A DNA stretch of 64,000 nucleotides from Clostridium kluyveri DSM 555 (GTDB lineage: Bacteria > Bacillota > Clostridia > Clostridiales > Clostridiaceae). Below are positions 1 through 8,689 of this stretch, piece after piece (position 1 is the first letter of the stretch; every line of letters starts with the position of its first letter). The position numbers and the translations under genes were made by a program. The stretch spans positions 2,542,001 to 2,606,000 of the forward strand of contig NC_009706.1 in assembly GCF_000016505.1 (NCBI RefSeq), in the 5' to 3' direction. Below the pieces are notes generated by a model. The model was not told where the DNA came from, searched no databases, and worked only from the letters and a program-made list of their open reading frames with translations.

Positions 1-590
1 TCTGAGGTCATCACACACAACGGTTTCATACTGAAAGCACCTTCCATTATACGAAGGATTTCATTTGCATCAGCCTGAAAGCGGAATAGATCCGCACAGG
101 AACCAATAATATTAAAAGTAGGCTGTGGAGTTCTTTCCCCATCCACCGGCAATGTTTTGACAAGCAGCAAAAGTGCCTCCTGCACACCCCGATGCTGAGT
201 GATGTTAAACCCGCCGTATCCAAAAGGCAGCAGACGTACATCAGGATATTCTGGCTGCAATTCCTTACAGAGAGCGGAAATATCCATTCCAATCACCTCA
301 GGAATAGATGAGGGCAAAAGAAAAATCACCTGGGGATGATCACTTTTTACAACATTAGCAATTGTATGGTTAAGCCTGCTTGTACCACCAAAGACTATAT
401 CTGTTTCGTCTATGTGTGTGGAGTAAAGCTTACAGGCGTCATGTACCCCTGCACGTTTTAGCGTTACATTACTATAAAACATATGCCCCATACAACCAAA
501 TTCCACAAGAGCAGCATCACGGATTGTAGCAAGTGTCCAAAGAATACCCATACGTCCTGAAGGAAGCGGTTTAAATCGATGCAGGCCCAT
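1..590 (-). CDS. Nitrogenase component 1-like protein, K-type (3' end cut by window edge)
   Basis: The frame is open from an ATG at 590 to base 1, about 196 residues visible. The start lies inside the last codons of the upstream gene (20-bp overlap) and has a GGGGG-rich Shine-Dalgarno. The N-terminus has the component-1 pattern: GCMGH with Cys33 (first P-cluster ligand position), Cys53 before the DIVFGG motif (second), then a PSSIPEVIGMDI segment where the third ligand cysteine is replaced by serine. It is therefore a homologue of the NifK/NifE/N family (nitrogenase component 1 type oxidoreductase) but cannot hold a standard P-cluster alone. Its partner should be the next upstream gene and its electron donor the NifH-like protein. 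The substrate is unknown. The pattern matches the second K-type protein at 46088-47572. Confidence 0.8.
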   Translation of the reverse strand, partial: MGLHRFKPLPSGRMGILWTLATIRDAALVEFGCMGHMFYSNVTLKRAGVHDACKLYSTHIDETDIVFGGTSRLNHTIANVVKSDHPQVIFLLPSSIPEVIGMDISALCKELQPEYPDVRLLPFGYGGFNITQHRGVQEALLLLVKTLPVDGERTPQPTFNIIGSCADLFRFQADANEILRIMEGAFSMKPLCVMTS

Positions 591-1866
591 GTTTATTCCC
601 CCTTTCCCTAAGATGCACTTCATCTAATACGCCTAAAATTCTTCTTAACAGGTTACTCGTCCGACCATAACCTACCTGCCCGTAAAAATCAAACATATCC
701 AATACACAGGGAATGTTTTTATTGATATCTGACAAATAGCCAAAACATAAATCCGGAGCCAGCTTTTCCAAAACCAATAAATCTGCTTCAGCATTCACCA
801 TTCGGCAGATCCACGGATTATAGCCCATTGAAACAAGTTCTTTGGCATAGCTCCTATCCTCTGGATAATATTCCTCTAAATGCAAAAGCAGTGGCTCCAT
901 GCCAAGCCTAGCAAGATAAATGGCCATTGGAATAGGTATATCGATTCTAAGACAAAATACATACCGAAGTCCGTCCAATCTTTCCTTTGCCTGATTTTGT
1001 AAAGTAAGGGCTTCCTGCCGTTCTTCTTCAAATGCATTGTCCCAAGAAAAACCAAAATGTTTCGCAATCCCCTCATAGGTCCTGTGGATTCTCTTCACAT
1101 CATACAAAGTGTGCAGAGCAATATATGGTACACTAAATTCCCGTTCCATTTTCACAGCAAGCGGCTGCATGAATGGACAAACCACCAAATTCAATGCGGC
1201 ATCTGGTGCACTTTGGAAATCTGTTAAAGAAGCACCTGGCGCAAGATACCTAAGAGCGAAGCTGCGCTTCACAAGTTCCGGTAGTAGGGATGGCATAGGT
1301 ATATGTTTTTCTTCCGGGGAACGTCCCAATATGTTAATACGTGCCGGCTCTGTTTTTTTTGCCTTCATTAACACCCCAAGGGCTTCCATTGTTTTCCATG
1401 AACCAGGAGGGTAGCTGATATTTTTAAACTGACCCAGCAGCACAAAAGTTACCTGTGCAGATAATTCTGGCTGTATTTCATGGACAATCCCTTCAATGTC
1501 CTCTCCAATTAACTCAGGTACACAGGTGACAATCATCAGGATCGCCTTTGCTCCCGCTTTATCCATCTTTCTGAGGGCACCCATCAGACTATTCCGGCAG
1601 CCAAACACTACCTCCTGTGCATCCAGTACATACAGCCAGTGCAGCTCCCCATGCTTACCTTCCGGATTGGGACTGAAAAGACGTGAATGAGTGGTATATT
1701 CCTGCATCCCCACAAGTAGAGAGGAAAGACCTTTAATATCCTCTACGATCACGGAAGCAATACGCATTGGGCAATGATTGCCAGGAGAAACAGCAGGAGT
1801 TAAAAATTTAATACCGGTGTTAGATTTTACCGCCGACAGATGCTTTAAATGTTTCAATTCATTCAT
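571..1866 (-). CDS. Nitrogenase component 1-like protein, D-type
   Basis: 431 residues, close to the length of component-1 homologues such as BchN or CfbD. The ATG overlaps the stop of the NifH-like gene as ATGA, which implies translational coupling. Cys32 (NHCPM) and Cys115 ([14 protein letters not shown], the third P-cluster position) are present, but the expected HGPxGC segment reads [15 protein letters not shown], with no cysteine. An additional Cys90 falls in VVFGCRNSL. Together with the downstream protein it probably forms an alpha2beta2 reductase fed by the NifH-like protein. No nifB, nifE/N or molybdate gene is nearby, so dinitrogen reduction is unlikely. Reactions known for related families (protochlorophyllide, Ni-sirohydrochlorin or methylthio-alkane reduction) are only analogies. 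Confidence 0.82.
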   Translation of the reverse strand: MNELKHLKHLSAVKSNTGIKFLTPAVSPGNHCPMRIASVIVEDIKGLSSLLVGMQEYTTHSRLFSPNPEGKHGELHWLYVLDAQEVVFGCRNSLMGALRKMDKAGAKAILMIVTCVPELIGEDIEGIVHEIQPELSAQVTFVLLGQFKNISYPPGSWKTMEALGVLMKAKKTEPARINILGRSPEEKHIPMPSLLPELVKRSFALRYLAPGASLTDFQSAPDAALNLVVCPFMQPLAVKMEREFSVPYIALHTLYDVKRIHRTYEGIAKHFGFSWDNAFEEERQEALTLQNQAKERLDGLRYVFCLRIDIPIPMAIYLARLGMEPLLLHLEEYYPEDRSYAKELVSMGYNPWICRMVNAEADLLVLEKLAPDLCFGYLSDINKNIPCVLDMFDFYGQVGYGRTSNLLRRILGVLDEVHLRERGNKHGPASI

Positions 1867-2618
1867 AACACTTCTCCTTCCTCCAGCAGTAGTTTTGCAA
1901 GTGCTTTGTAATGTACTGCCATACTAGAATCCGGAAAAGTCTCCACCACGGTTTTCCCCTGTGCCTCGGCCTGCTGTACAAACGGATCACGTGGCAGACG
2001 ATAAATCACCGGCACTTCAATCTCCGCTGCCACCTTGTCTACCAACTCATTTTCCCCCTTGATATTCTTATCATTGAGAATCAGCCCCCTCAATGAGGCA
2101 TAGCCACGCTTGCCAAAGCTCTTAACTGCACGGGATATATTGGTAGCCGCATAGAGGGACATCATCTCACCAGAGGTGACTATGCACACCTCATCTGCAT
2201 ATCCACCCCGTATAGGCATGGCAAATCCACCACAAACCACATCACCCAGCACATCATAAAATACTATATCCGGTTTATAAATTTCATAGGCATCCAGTTC
2301 CTCAAGTTTTTCAAAGGCTGTAATAATACCACGCCCAGCACATCCCACCCCGGGAACTGGTCCACCGGATTCCACACACAACACACCAGTACTGCTTTTC
2401 ACCACAAGATCGTCAAGCTGTGCGTCACCATTTTCCCGCAGGGTATCTAGTACTGTGGAAATATTTTTCCCTCCCGTCAGGTTGCGAGTAGAATCGGCCT
2501 TGGGATCGCATCCAATTTGCAGAACAGTCAACCCCATAGCTGCCATAGCTGATGACACATTAGATACAGTGGTGGATTTTCCGATACCACCCTTCCCGTA
2601 AATCGCAATTTTTTTCAT
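1863..2618 (-). CDS. NifH-like nitrogenase iron protein (dinitrogenase-reductase family)
   Basis: 251 residues from the ATG at 2618, chosen because GGGAGG stands 8 bases upstream; a longer frame to 2735 has no such site and would run into the promoter. Visible: P-loop GKGGIGKST (about residues 8-16), DPKADSTR switch region (38-45), Cys93 in [13 protein letters not shown] and Cys129 in [14 protein letters not shown], the two ligands by which the homodimer holds its bridging [4Fe-4S] cluster. It should be an ATP-dependent one-electron donor to the two component-1-like proteins that follow. It is shorter at the C-terminus than true NifH (about 273 residues in Clostridium). It is the only Fe protein in the window and could also serve the second component-1 pair at 44913-47572. 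Confidence 0.9.
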   Translation of the reverse strand: MKKIAIYGKGGIGKSTTVSNVSSAMAAMGLTVLQIGCDPKADSTRNLTGGKNISTVLDTLRENGDAQLDDLVVKSSTGVLCVESGGPVPGVGCAGRGIITAFEKLEELDAYEIYKPDIVFYDVLGDVVCGGFAMPIRGGYADEVCIVTSGEMMSLYAATNISRAVKSFGKRGYASLRGLILNDKNIKGENELVDKVAAEIEVPVIYRLPRDPFVQQAEAQGKTVVETFPDSSMAVHYKALAKLLLEEGEVL

Positions 2619-2651
2619 TAGCACATCCTCCCAATCCATTCCTCCAATAAA

Positions 2652-2681
2652 ATTATAGTTTACCTTAATTAACTCTGTAAA
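2652..2681 (-). promoter_or_regulatory. Probable sigma-A promoter of the nitrogenase-like operon
   Basis: On the minus strand TTTACA (2681-2676) and TATAAT (2657-2652) are separated by 18 bp, about 35 bp before the start of the NifH-like gene and just downstream of the AraC gene's stop. Confidence 0.55.
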
Positions 2682-2703
2682 AATCAGTATAACAAAACAC
2701 TTT

Positions 2704-3555
2704 TTATATTGGAATGGAACCATCCTGAAATACATATGGATTATTCCTGAATTTTTCTCTCAACCCACTTGGGGAAATCCCGAACCGTTTCCTGAAACTG
2801 CGGCTGAAATACAGTGCATCCGGGTAGCCTACGCTTTTTGCCACTTCCCGTACAGGAGCACTACTGGTGATCAAAAGTTCCTTCCCTCGATTAAGCCTGT
2901 ATGCCATAATGTAATCTCCTGGACCCATGCCTGCATATTTGCTGAAAACATAAAATAATCTGTTTTCATTGACTCCATTTTGCTCCGCCAATCCCCGCAC
3001 AGTCAGTATATCCATATAGTGATCGTGAATGTAGGCTGATACCTGCTGGAATAAAGTCTGAGCACTATTATTGGTTTGATTGCGACTGCAAATAAAGACT
3101 TCCTCAAGTGTACAGCGAAATAGTGTTTCTGTCTGAAACGCAGGCAGTGCACCCGGTTCATTGAAAGTCTTCCACAAACGCCACAGCAGCTCTGTTAGGC
3201 GTGGGCTTTGCCCTATATTAATTTGGAAATGTGCATCCCTCAAGCAAATCTTCTCCTGTTTAGAGTCCTGAATGTCATACAATACAGAGATATACTGCCA
3301 TTTCCCATTTCCTACTACACGCTTGTGGAGGCTCATATTTGCACCGCCGTGAATTATATTTCCAACACCCGCCAGATAGGGCGTATCATTAAAATGGAAC
3401 TGTGCCTTTCCTCCCATGGGAAAGATAAAACCGGGAAAGGGTGTTGATTTCTGCCATCTGGCCGTACCCGGCTCTATCTTATAATGATACACACCCTGTA
3501 CCCGAAAACAACTGTGCACAAAATGCTCTACTAGCTCATTGAGTTTTATTTCCAT
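2704..3555 (-). CDS. AraC family transcriptional regulator
   Basis: 283 residues from the ATG at 3555, which follows a perfect AAAGGAGGT; earlier in-frame starts lack one. The N-terminal half is a cupin-like sensing domain ([17 protein letters not shown]). The C-terminal 100 residues hold two helix-turn-helix motifs: [24 protein letters not shown], then [34 protein letters not shown], the classic AraC signature. It lies 85 bp upstream of the NifH-like gene and on the same strand, so it is the likely activator of the nitrogenase-like genes; its ligand cannot be read from the sequence. Confidence 0.9.
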   Translation of the reverse strand: MEIKLNELVEHFVHSCFRVQGVYHYKIEPGTARWQKSTPFPGFIFPMGGKAQFHFNDTPYLAGVGNIIHGGANMSLHKRVVGNGKWQYISVLYDIQDSKQEKICLRDAHFQINIGQSPRLTELLWRLWKTFNEPGALPAFQTETLFRCTLEEVFICSRNQTNNSAQTLFQQVSAYIHDHYMDILTVRGLAEQNGVNENRLFYVFSKYAGMGPGDYIMAYRLNRGKELLITSSAPVREVAKSVGYPDALYFSRSFRKRFGISPSGLREKFRNNPYVFQDGSIPI

Positions 3556-3675
3556 ATTATGTACCTCCTTTTGCTGATTTAAATCACTGTACTTATATCC
3601 TATCCTTAATGAATAACAGCAGCAAAATAAGTTAGATGTATCTAACTTCAATATTATCATGATTTTTTATATACT

Positions 3676-3996
3676 TCAACGAGGAGATACAAGCTTTAAT
3701 CCTATAATTCCTATTACTATAAATCCAATACAAATTAACCTTATTATTTCAATAGGTTCTTTGAATAATATTATTCCCAAAATTACAGTACCAACTGTAC
3801 CAATTCCTGTCCAGATTGCATATGCAGTTCCTAGTGGAAGATTTTTTAAAGCTAATGATAAAAAATAAAAGCTTGCTATCATTCCCAGTATAGTAAGTAT
3901 ACTGGGTACAAGTTTTGTAAATCCTTGTGAATACTTCAAGCCTACAGCCCAACACACTTCAAAAATCCCTGCTACAATTAATAATAACCATTTCAT
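3676..3996 (-). CDS. gdx: Guanidinium exporter, SMR family (Gdx/SugE type)
   Basis: 106 residues, four predicted membrane helices, Glu13 in GIFEVCWA as the essential proton/substrate carboxylate. The GLKYSQGFTKL segment is characteristic of the Gdx (former SugE) branch, which exchanges guanidinium for protons, rather than the polyaromatic-cation EmrE branch. The upstream guanidine-I riboswitch independently supports this substrate. AGAGGAGG lies 7 bases before the ATG. The protein acts as a dual-topology dimer in the membrane in studied members. Confidence 0.93.
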   Translation of the reverse strand: MKWLLLIVAGIFEVCWAVGLKYSQGFTKLVPSILTILGMIASFYFLSLALKNLPLGTAYAIWTGIGTVGTVILGIILFKEPIEIIRLICIGFIVIGIIGLKLVSPR

Positions 3997-4020
3997 AATT
4001 TCATTCCTCCTCTAAAATCA

Positions 4021-4066
4021 AAATAAAAAAGCCATGGATGATATAATAAAATATCTCCCAGGCTTT
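4021..4066 (-). terminator. Expression-platform terminator of the guanidine riboswitch
   Basis: On the minus strand AAAGCC-t-GG pairs with CC-at-GGCTTT, followed by a run of T. Part of the 5' arm belongs to the conserved end of the aptamer, as expected for a ligand-controlled terminator. Confidence 0.8.
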
Positions 4067-4150
4067 TATCCTTCCGTGAACACAGCAAACTGTGCGTTTT
4101 ATCTTGGACCAGACCAATTATCAATTTCAAACTGCGGAACCCTATAAAAC
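4050..4150 (-). ncRNA. Guanidine-I (ykkC) riboswitch
   Basis: The minus strand shows the ykkC landmarks in order: TAGGGTTCCG, then GGTCTGGTCC followed by AGAT, a variable stem (GCACAGTTTGCTGTG) and the 3' conserved end ACGGAAGG...AAAGCCTGGGAGA. Guanidine binding is expected to prevent the downstream terminator and switch on gdx, the next gene. Confidence 0.93.
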
Positions 4151-4180
4151 TTTAAATTATTAAAATTTCTTATTTTTAAA

Positions 4181-4209
4181 ATAATAGCAAAAAATATTGA
4201 AATAGTCAA
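4181..4209 (-). promoter_or_regulatory. Promoter of riboswitch-gdx transcript
   Basis: On the minus strand TTGACT (4209-4204) and TATTAT (4186-4181) are 17 bp apart, about 30 bp before the aptamer. Confidence 0.65.
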
Positions 4210-4362
4210 TATCCGATCTTTTTCTATTTTTTATCAAAAATGTTATAGCATAAAATAATGACTTATTTAATTTTACAATTACTGCCATATAATAAGCTAG
4301 TGTGGTAAAAGAAATGGGTATAGTATCTCTTGTGTAGACTGCTCATAAAAAGAAAAAATGAT

Positions 4363-4392
4363 TTGCAAAATTTCTGATAACTATTGTATAAT
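4363..4392 (+). promoter_or_regulatory. Promoter of the MFS exporter leader
   Basis: TTGCAA (4363-4368), 18-bp spacer, TATAAT (4387-4392). Transcription would start around 4399, immediately before the leader hairpin. The stretch 4210-4360 holds nothing else I can identify. Confidence 0.6.
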
Positions 4393-4402
4393 ATCTATAC
4401 AA

Positions 4403-4456
4403 CGAGTAGTTTTGATAACGTAAGTCCAGTTGTCAACGCTACTCGCTTTTTTTTTT
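4403..4456 (+). terminator. Leader hairpin with T-run (attenuator-like) before an MFS exporter
   Basis: CGAGTAG (4403-4409) pairs with CTACTCG (4439-4445) and TTGATAAC (4412-4419) with GTTGTCAA (4429-4436, one G-T pair), loop 4420-4428, followed by ten T. An intrinsic terminator at the very 5' end of an mRNA implies conditional read-through, but no antiterminator or leader peptide is evident. Confidence 0.7.
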
Positions 4457-4503
4457 GAAGGTCAACTATATATGGACTAATCTAATAAGAAGGAGAAAAC
4501 CCA

Positions 4504-5919
4504 ATGGAAGAAATAACGAAATCTAAAACAAGAATAAATACAAGGGCAATTCTAGCAGTATTGGCATTTAGTGCATTTATAGCACTATTTAATGAAACTA
4601 TATTAAATGTTGCATTAAATATTCTTATGGAAGAAATGAATATTACAGCAGGAACAATACAATGGTTAGTTACTGCATACATGATAGTTGTATCAATTAT
4701 GGTGCCAGTTACAGCTTTTTTAACCCAATCCTTTGAAACAAAAAAACTGTATTTAGGAGCTATGACCATACTTTTGATTGGAACAATATGTGCAGCTTGT
4801 TCTAAAACTTTTACAATATTACTTATTTCAAGAATACTACAAGCCTCAGCAACTGGAATGATGATTCCTATTATGATGAATACAATATTACTTGTAACGC
4901 CACCAGAAAAACGGGGCTCAGCAATGGGTATATGTGTCTGTGTAATTCAACTTGGACCAGCACTTGGACCAACAATTTCAGGGCTTATATTACAATTTTT
5001 TAGTTGGCATGCATTATTTATAACATTAATTCCGCTTATAATACTATCTATGATACTTGGATACATTTATTTAGTTAATGTATCAACTCTTACAAAACCA
5101 AAAATTGATGTTATATCAATTATACTGTCAACTATTGGATTTGGAGGAATCATATATGGCCTAAGTAGTTTTAGTGGTGGTGGAAATATGAAGATGATTG
5201 GTATAATATTTATTATTGGAATAATCTCATTGTTCTTATTTTGTAAACGTCAGTTATTATTAAAAGAACCAATGTTAGAAATACGCACATTAAAATATCC
5301 TTTATTTTCAATTGGTGTAGCACTTGTCATGATTTCAATGATAACAATATTTACTATGAATGTAATGTTACCTATGTTTCTTCAAGGAGCACTTAAGACA
5401 ACAACTTTCATGTCTGCAATGGTATTACTTCCTGCAACACTTACCAATGGATTTGTAACTCTTATAAGCGGAAAAATTTATGATAAATTGGGGGCAAAGG
5501 TTTTAATACCGGTAGGATTTATTATAATTCTTGTGTCATTATTTATTTTATCACGCTCAACTATCGATACATCTCTCGCAAAGATTACAGCCATATATAT
5601 AGTAGTATGTATTGGAGTAGGTAGTACAATGTCACCTTCTCAAACAAAAGCCCTTAATCAATTGCCAAAAAAAGCTTATCCACATGGTGTAGCTATACTA
5701 AATACTCTTCAACAAATATCAGCTGCAATTGGTTCATCAGTATTTATAAGTATTATGTCAGCTTCTCAACTCAAATCCTTAAATAATTCAGCTTCACAGG
5801 AAGTTGCTTTGGCTACCGGGTTTGGAGCAGCCTCATTAGTTTTAGTAATATTAGTTTTAGTAGGCCTTTGTTTGTCATTTACTTTAAAATTTGAAAATAT
5901 TAAAAAGAATAAAATTTAA
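4504..5919 (+). CDS. MFS drug exporter, DHA2 (14-helix) family
   Basis: 471 residues, hydrophobic throughout, with about 14 membrane helices as in EmrB/QacA/LmrB-type proton-coupled multidrug exporters. The signature around ARILQASATGMMIPIMMNTILLVTPPEKRGSAMG matches the conserved DHA2 motif C/loop region. GGAG lies 9 bases before the ATG. It is monocistronic, and the leader terminator suggests induction by its substrate, which cannot be named. Confidence 0.88.
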   Translation: MEEITKSKTRINTRAILAVLAFSAFIALFNETILNVALNILMEEMNITAGTIQWLVTAYMIVVSIMVPVTAFLTQSFETKKLYLGAMTILLIGTICAACSKTFTILLISRILQASATGMMIPIMMNTILLVTPPEKRGSAMGICVCVIQLGPALGPTISGLILQFFSWHALFITLIPLIILSMILGYIYLVNVSTLTKPKIDVISIILSTIGFGGIIYGLSSFSGGGNMKMIGIIFIIGIISLFLFCKRQLLLKEPMLEIRTLKYPLFSIGVALVMISMITIFTMNVMLPMFLQGALKTTTFMSAMVLLPATLTNGFVTLISGKIYDKLGAKVLIPVGFIIILVSLFILSRSTIDTSLAKITAIYIVVCIGVGSTMSPSQTKALNQLPKKAYPHGVAILNTLQQISAAIGSSVFISIMSASQLKSLNNSASQEVALATGFGAASLVLVILVLVGLCLSFTLKFENIKKNKI

Positions 5920-5977
5920 ATAAACCACGATACTTACCGGTACGGCTAAAACAATTTTTTTGCATACTGAAAAACAT

Positions 5978-6032
5978 AGAGGGGTTGTGCTCCTGGACAC
6001 ATTTATTTAGTCCTTTTTGAAAGAACCCCTCT
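5978..6032 (-). terminator. Terminator at the end of the surface-sugar operon
   Basis: AGAGGGGTT (5978-5986) and AACCCCTCT (6024-6032) are perfect 9-bp arms, with an inner GGAC/GTCC pair; on the minus strand the stem is followed by ATGTTTTT. It lies 73 bp past the stop of the last gene of the minus-strand operon. Confidence 0.5.
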
Positions 6033-6104
6033 CTTAAAACTTTTATCCAAACACAGCAATTAGCTAACACCCCACCTTTTTTTAAGGGATAAGACATTTG
6101 CAGT

Positions 6105-6857
6105 TCAAAAACTCACGGAAGATACAAAGCATAAATTCACTGCAGCTCCATCATTCCCTGGTAAACTAATTACTGCTGTATTTGCACCTGTTGCCCTAAC
6201 TATGTTACCTTCACCTGAAATTGCATTATTTCTACTTGTATCTATATTTAAAACCCTATTTCCTATATTGTTTGCAAAAAGTATTCTTAATTGTTCCTGA
6301 CAACATTGTTTATATCCCTTTGGGATCTCAGAAATAGTTGTATCTAAGGCAGCTTTTAGGGTACTAGTCCTAAAATCATAAGAATTACCAATTAAAAAAG
6401 TGCTTTGTATCAGCTCCATTTGACAAATAGATACAATTTCTCCATTTGAAAATTGTACTAATGCTGCTGTATATATATTATTTGCATCAGGATAAAATCT
6501 GATTATACTTTGATTGTTTACGGCTGGTTCAGGGGCTATTGTTTCAATTATGATATCTGTTGCTCCAACATTTTTTAAATACCCTAAAACAGCTCTTAAT
6601 CCTGCCATGCAATATTCATCCCCATTTACTCCAGCAAATCCTGGAGGACAAATATTACAGAAATCATATTTAAGGTTATAATTGTTTCTGTGATACACAG
6701 GTGAACAATGATTATTTAAATATCTTTCATGAAAACAATCCAAAGAATCATCTTCAATGAAATCACCTAAGCAATTATCCTCAATGATTTCCCAATGACT
6801 GTGTTTTAAACCATTAACATAATAGTTTATACTAACTGAATTTTGGTTGTTATGCAT
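6105..6857 (-). CDS. Hypothetical protein at the end of the legionaminic-acid operon
   Basis: 250 residues from the ATG at 6857 (GGAGGAG 5 bases upstream; an ATG 8 codons earlier is not preceded by such a site). No signal peptide or membrane helix. The N-terminal third is rich in Asn, His, Tyr and Cys (FCNICPPGFAGVNGDEYCMAGLR); the C-terminal part is beta-rich. I recognise no domain. It starts 16 bp after the CMP-sugar synthetase stop, so it is co-transcribed with sugar genes and may be an acceptor protein, a modifying factor or a surface component. Function is not inferred further. Confidence 0.75.
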   Translation of the reverse strand: MHNNQNSVSINYYVNGLKHSHWEIIEDNCLGDFIEDDSLDCFHERYLNNHCSPVYHRNNYNLKYDFCNICPPGFAGVNGDEYCMAGLRAVLGYLKNVGATDIIIETIAPEPAVNNQSIIRFYPDANNIYTAALVQFSNGEIVSICQMELIQSTFLIGNSYDFRTSTLKAALDTTISEIPKGYKQCCQEQLRILFANNIGNRVLNIDTSRNNAISGEGNIVRATGANTAVISLPGNDGAAVNLCFVSSVSF

Positions 6858-6873
6858 ATTTACTCCTCCAACT

Positions 6874-7593
6874 TTAATCAATAAAACTATTCATCATAAA
6901 ATCATTATTTATTATAAACCTTACAAATTCAAATTGATAAATATCATCTATATCTATAGATGACATTTTATCCATTATATATGGATAACTTTTTTCTCTA
7001 TAAAAACTCTTATATTTTAAAAAGTAATCTGTTTTACATATATAAATAGCTCCATTTATTCTATATTCCTTTTTCATATCCTGTCTTCTCACTCTTTTGC
7101 TGTCATCAAAAAGAAAATCCAAACGCATATTTGAATCTAAAACTATATTAATGTTTGATGGGTGATCTACTTCACATATACTTACTATTGAATTTCCATT
7201 ATAACTCAATAACTTGTCTATACTTTCTAATATGTGATTTTCATTCCTAAGAGGTGAGGTAGGCTGCAGCAGAACAGTATAATCGTATGAACCTCCAGTT
7301 TTTTTTATTTCATTTAATACATGTAAAATAACATCATGATTTGATGCAGTATCCGTAGATAATTCATCAGGCCTTAAAAATGGAACTGAAGCCCCATAAC
7401 TTTCTGCTATTTGTGCATATTTTTTAGAATCAGTAGATACAATTATATCGTCAAAAATTTTAGATTTTATACATGCATCTATAGTGTAAGCCATTAAAGG
7501 TTTACTATTTATTTCCTTTATATTTTTATTAATTATGCCCTTGGATCCGCTTCTTGCAGGTATTATAGCCAAAAAACTTCTATCCATATACAT
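6874..7593 (-). CDS. legF: CMP-nonulosonate cytidylyltransferase (LegF/NeuA family)
   Basis: 239 residues. Starts with the nucleotide-binding loop AIIPARSGSKGIINKNI (about residues 8-24), followed by STDSKKYAQIAESYGA and LLQPTSPLRNENHI, all typical of CMP-sialate/legionaminate synthetases. It activates the finished nonulosonic acid with CTP for transfer. AAGGAG lies 7 bases before the ATG at 7593. It is the last enzymatic step of the pathway encoded upstream in the same operon. Choice of legionaminic over pseudaminic or neuraminic acid rests on the neighbouring PtmE/LegB/LegC set. Confidence 0.88.
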   Translation of the reverse strand: MYMDRSFLAIIPARSGSKGIINKNIKEINSKPLMAYTIDACIKSKIFDDIIVSTDSKKYAQIAESYGASVPFLRPDELSTDTASNHDVILHVLNEIKKTGGSYDYTVLLQPTSPLRNENHILESIDKLLSYNGNSIVSICEVDHPSNINIVLDSNMRLDFLFDDSKRVRRQDMKKEYRINGAIYICKTDYFLKYKSFYREKSYPYIMDKMSSIDIDDIYQFEFVRFIINNDFMMNSFID

Positions 7594-7626
7594 TGCCTAT
7601 CTCCTTAAATTATAAAAACTTTCAAA

Positions 7627-8673
7627 TCAAATATTTAATTTTTCTATCATACTTTTCATCTCTCTAAATTCCCCCATATCCAACCAATCATTATCAGTTA
7701 CAGGGTATATACCCACTTTTTCACCATTTGACAAACAGATATTTATTAAATCTGTCATATTAAAATAGATGCCTTTAGAAATATACCTTAATACATCTAC
7801 TTCCAATACATACATGCCTGTATTAATTAAAAATTCATAATTGGGTTTTTCGTCAATTGAGGCTATATCTCCTTTTTGATTTAAATTCAAAATTCCATAT
7901 GGAATTATATAATTCTTTAAAGCTGTTACTACTGTTACCTTGTTATTATGCTCTTTATGATATTCTAAAATTTTAGAATAATTAGCATTAACCAATATGT
8001 CACAATTGCTTACAAAAAAAGTATTGCCTATGCTGTTACCCACTAAACTCAATCCTCCAGCAGTACCAAGAGGTTTTTTTTCCTCTAAAAATGATATTTT
8101 ATATGATAATTTTTTACTAAAATATGCTTTTATTATTTCTTTTTTATAATTAACAGTAATATAAAAATTTTCAAATTTAAACTCTAGAAATCTGTTTATT
8201 ATCCTCTCTATTATAGGTATCTCTCCAATTGGAATAAGTGCTTTTGGAATAATTTTTGTATATGGATGGAGCCTTGTACCTTTTCCGCCAGCCATTATAA
8301 CAACTGATATATCCCTGGTATTATTACAATTGAATTTATTATCATATAAATCATCCCAAAATATTATATCTATAACTTCATGGTACTCATTTATCAGTGG
8401 AATACTTTCAATACGATACTTTTTCATCAATTTATTTGCTCTATTTCTATTTTTTATATTTAAATATATAGGATGTACGTTCATTATATTTTCCACTGAA
8501 GATGATAAATCTCCGCTTCTTACAATCCATCTTCTTATATCTCCATCTGTAACTACACCTATCAATTTATTATTTTCCACTACAATAAGAATTTTTTTTG
8601 CAGTTTTATTTAACTTTTCAATTGCCTGTCGTATTGATATTTTTTTATTTATAAAAAGAGCCTGAATACTCAT
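7627..8673 (-). CDS. ptmE: CBS-domain sugar-1-phosphate nucleotidyltransferase (PtmE type)
   Basis: 348 residues: two CBS repeats (about residues 5-115) followed by a nucleotidyltransferase domain (from about 123) with VIMAGGKGTRLHPYTKIIPK and a conserved LGTAGGLSL. This fusion is the architecture of Campylobacter PtmE, which makes GDP-glucosamine from glucosamine-1-phosphate for the GDP-linked legionaminic pathway. GGGAG precedes the ATG. Genes on either side are legC and legF with gaps of 16 and 33 bp. The nucleotide (GTP) is inferred from the family. Confidence 0.85.
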   Translation of the reverse strand: MSIQALFINKKISIRQAIEKLNKTAKKILIVVENNKLIGVVTDGDIRRWIVRSGDLSSSVENIMNVHPIYLNIKNRNRANKLMKKYRIESIPLINEYHEVIDIIFWDDLYDNKFNCNNTRDISVVIMAGGKGTRLHPYTKIIPKALIPIGEIPIIERIINRFLEFKFENFYITVNYKKEIIKAYFSKKLSYKISFLEEKKPLGTAGGLSLVGNSIGNTFFVSNCDILVNANYSKILEYHKEHNNKVTVVTALKNYIIPYGILNLNQKGDIASIDEKPNYEFLINTGMYVLEVDVLRYISKGIYFNMTDLINICLSNGEKVGIYPVTDNDWLDMGEFREMKSMIEKLNI

Positions 8674-8689
8674 AAGAACACTCCCTAAC

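Noticed and set aside
47-292. Open frame of 81 codons on the minus strand
   Set aside because: It lies out of frame inside the nitrogenase component 1-like gene that covers 1-590 with clear family motifs.
1-2618. Molybdenum nitrogenase (nifHDK)
   Set aside because: P-cluster cysteines are incomplete, subunits are short, and no nifB/E/N/V genes are present in the visible part.
5900-6097. 65-codon minus-strand frame after the MFS gene
   Set aside because: No ribosome binding site; it covers the inverted repeat that probably acts as a terminator.
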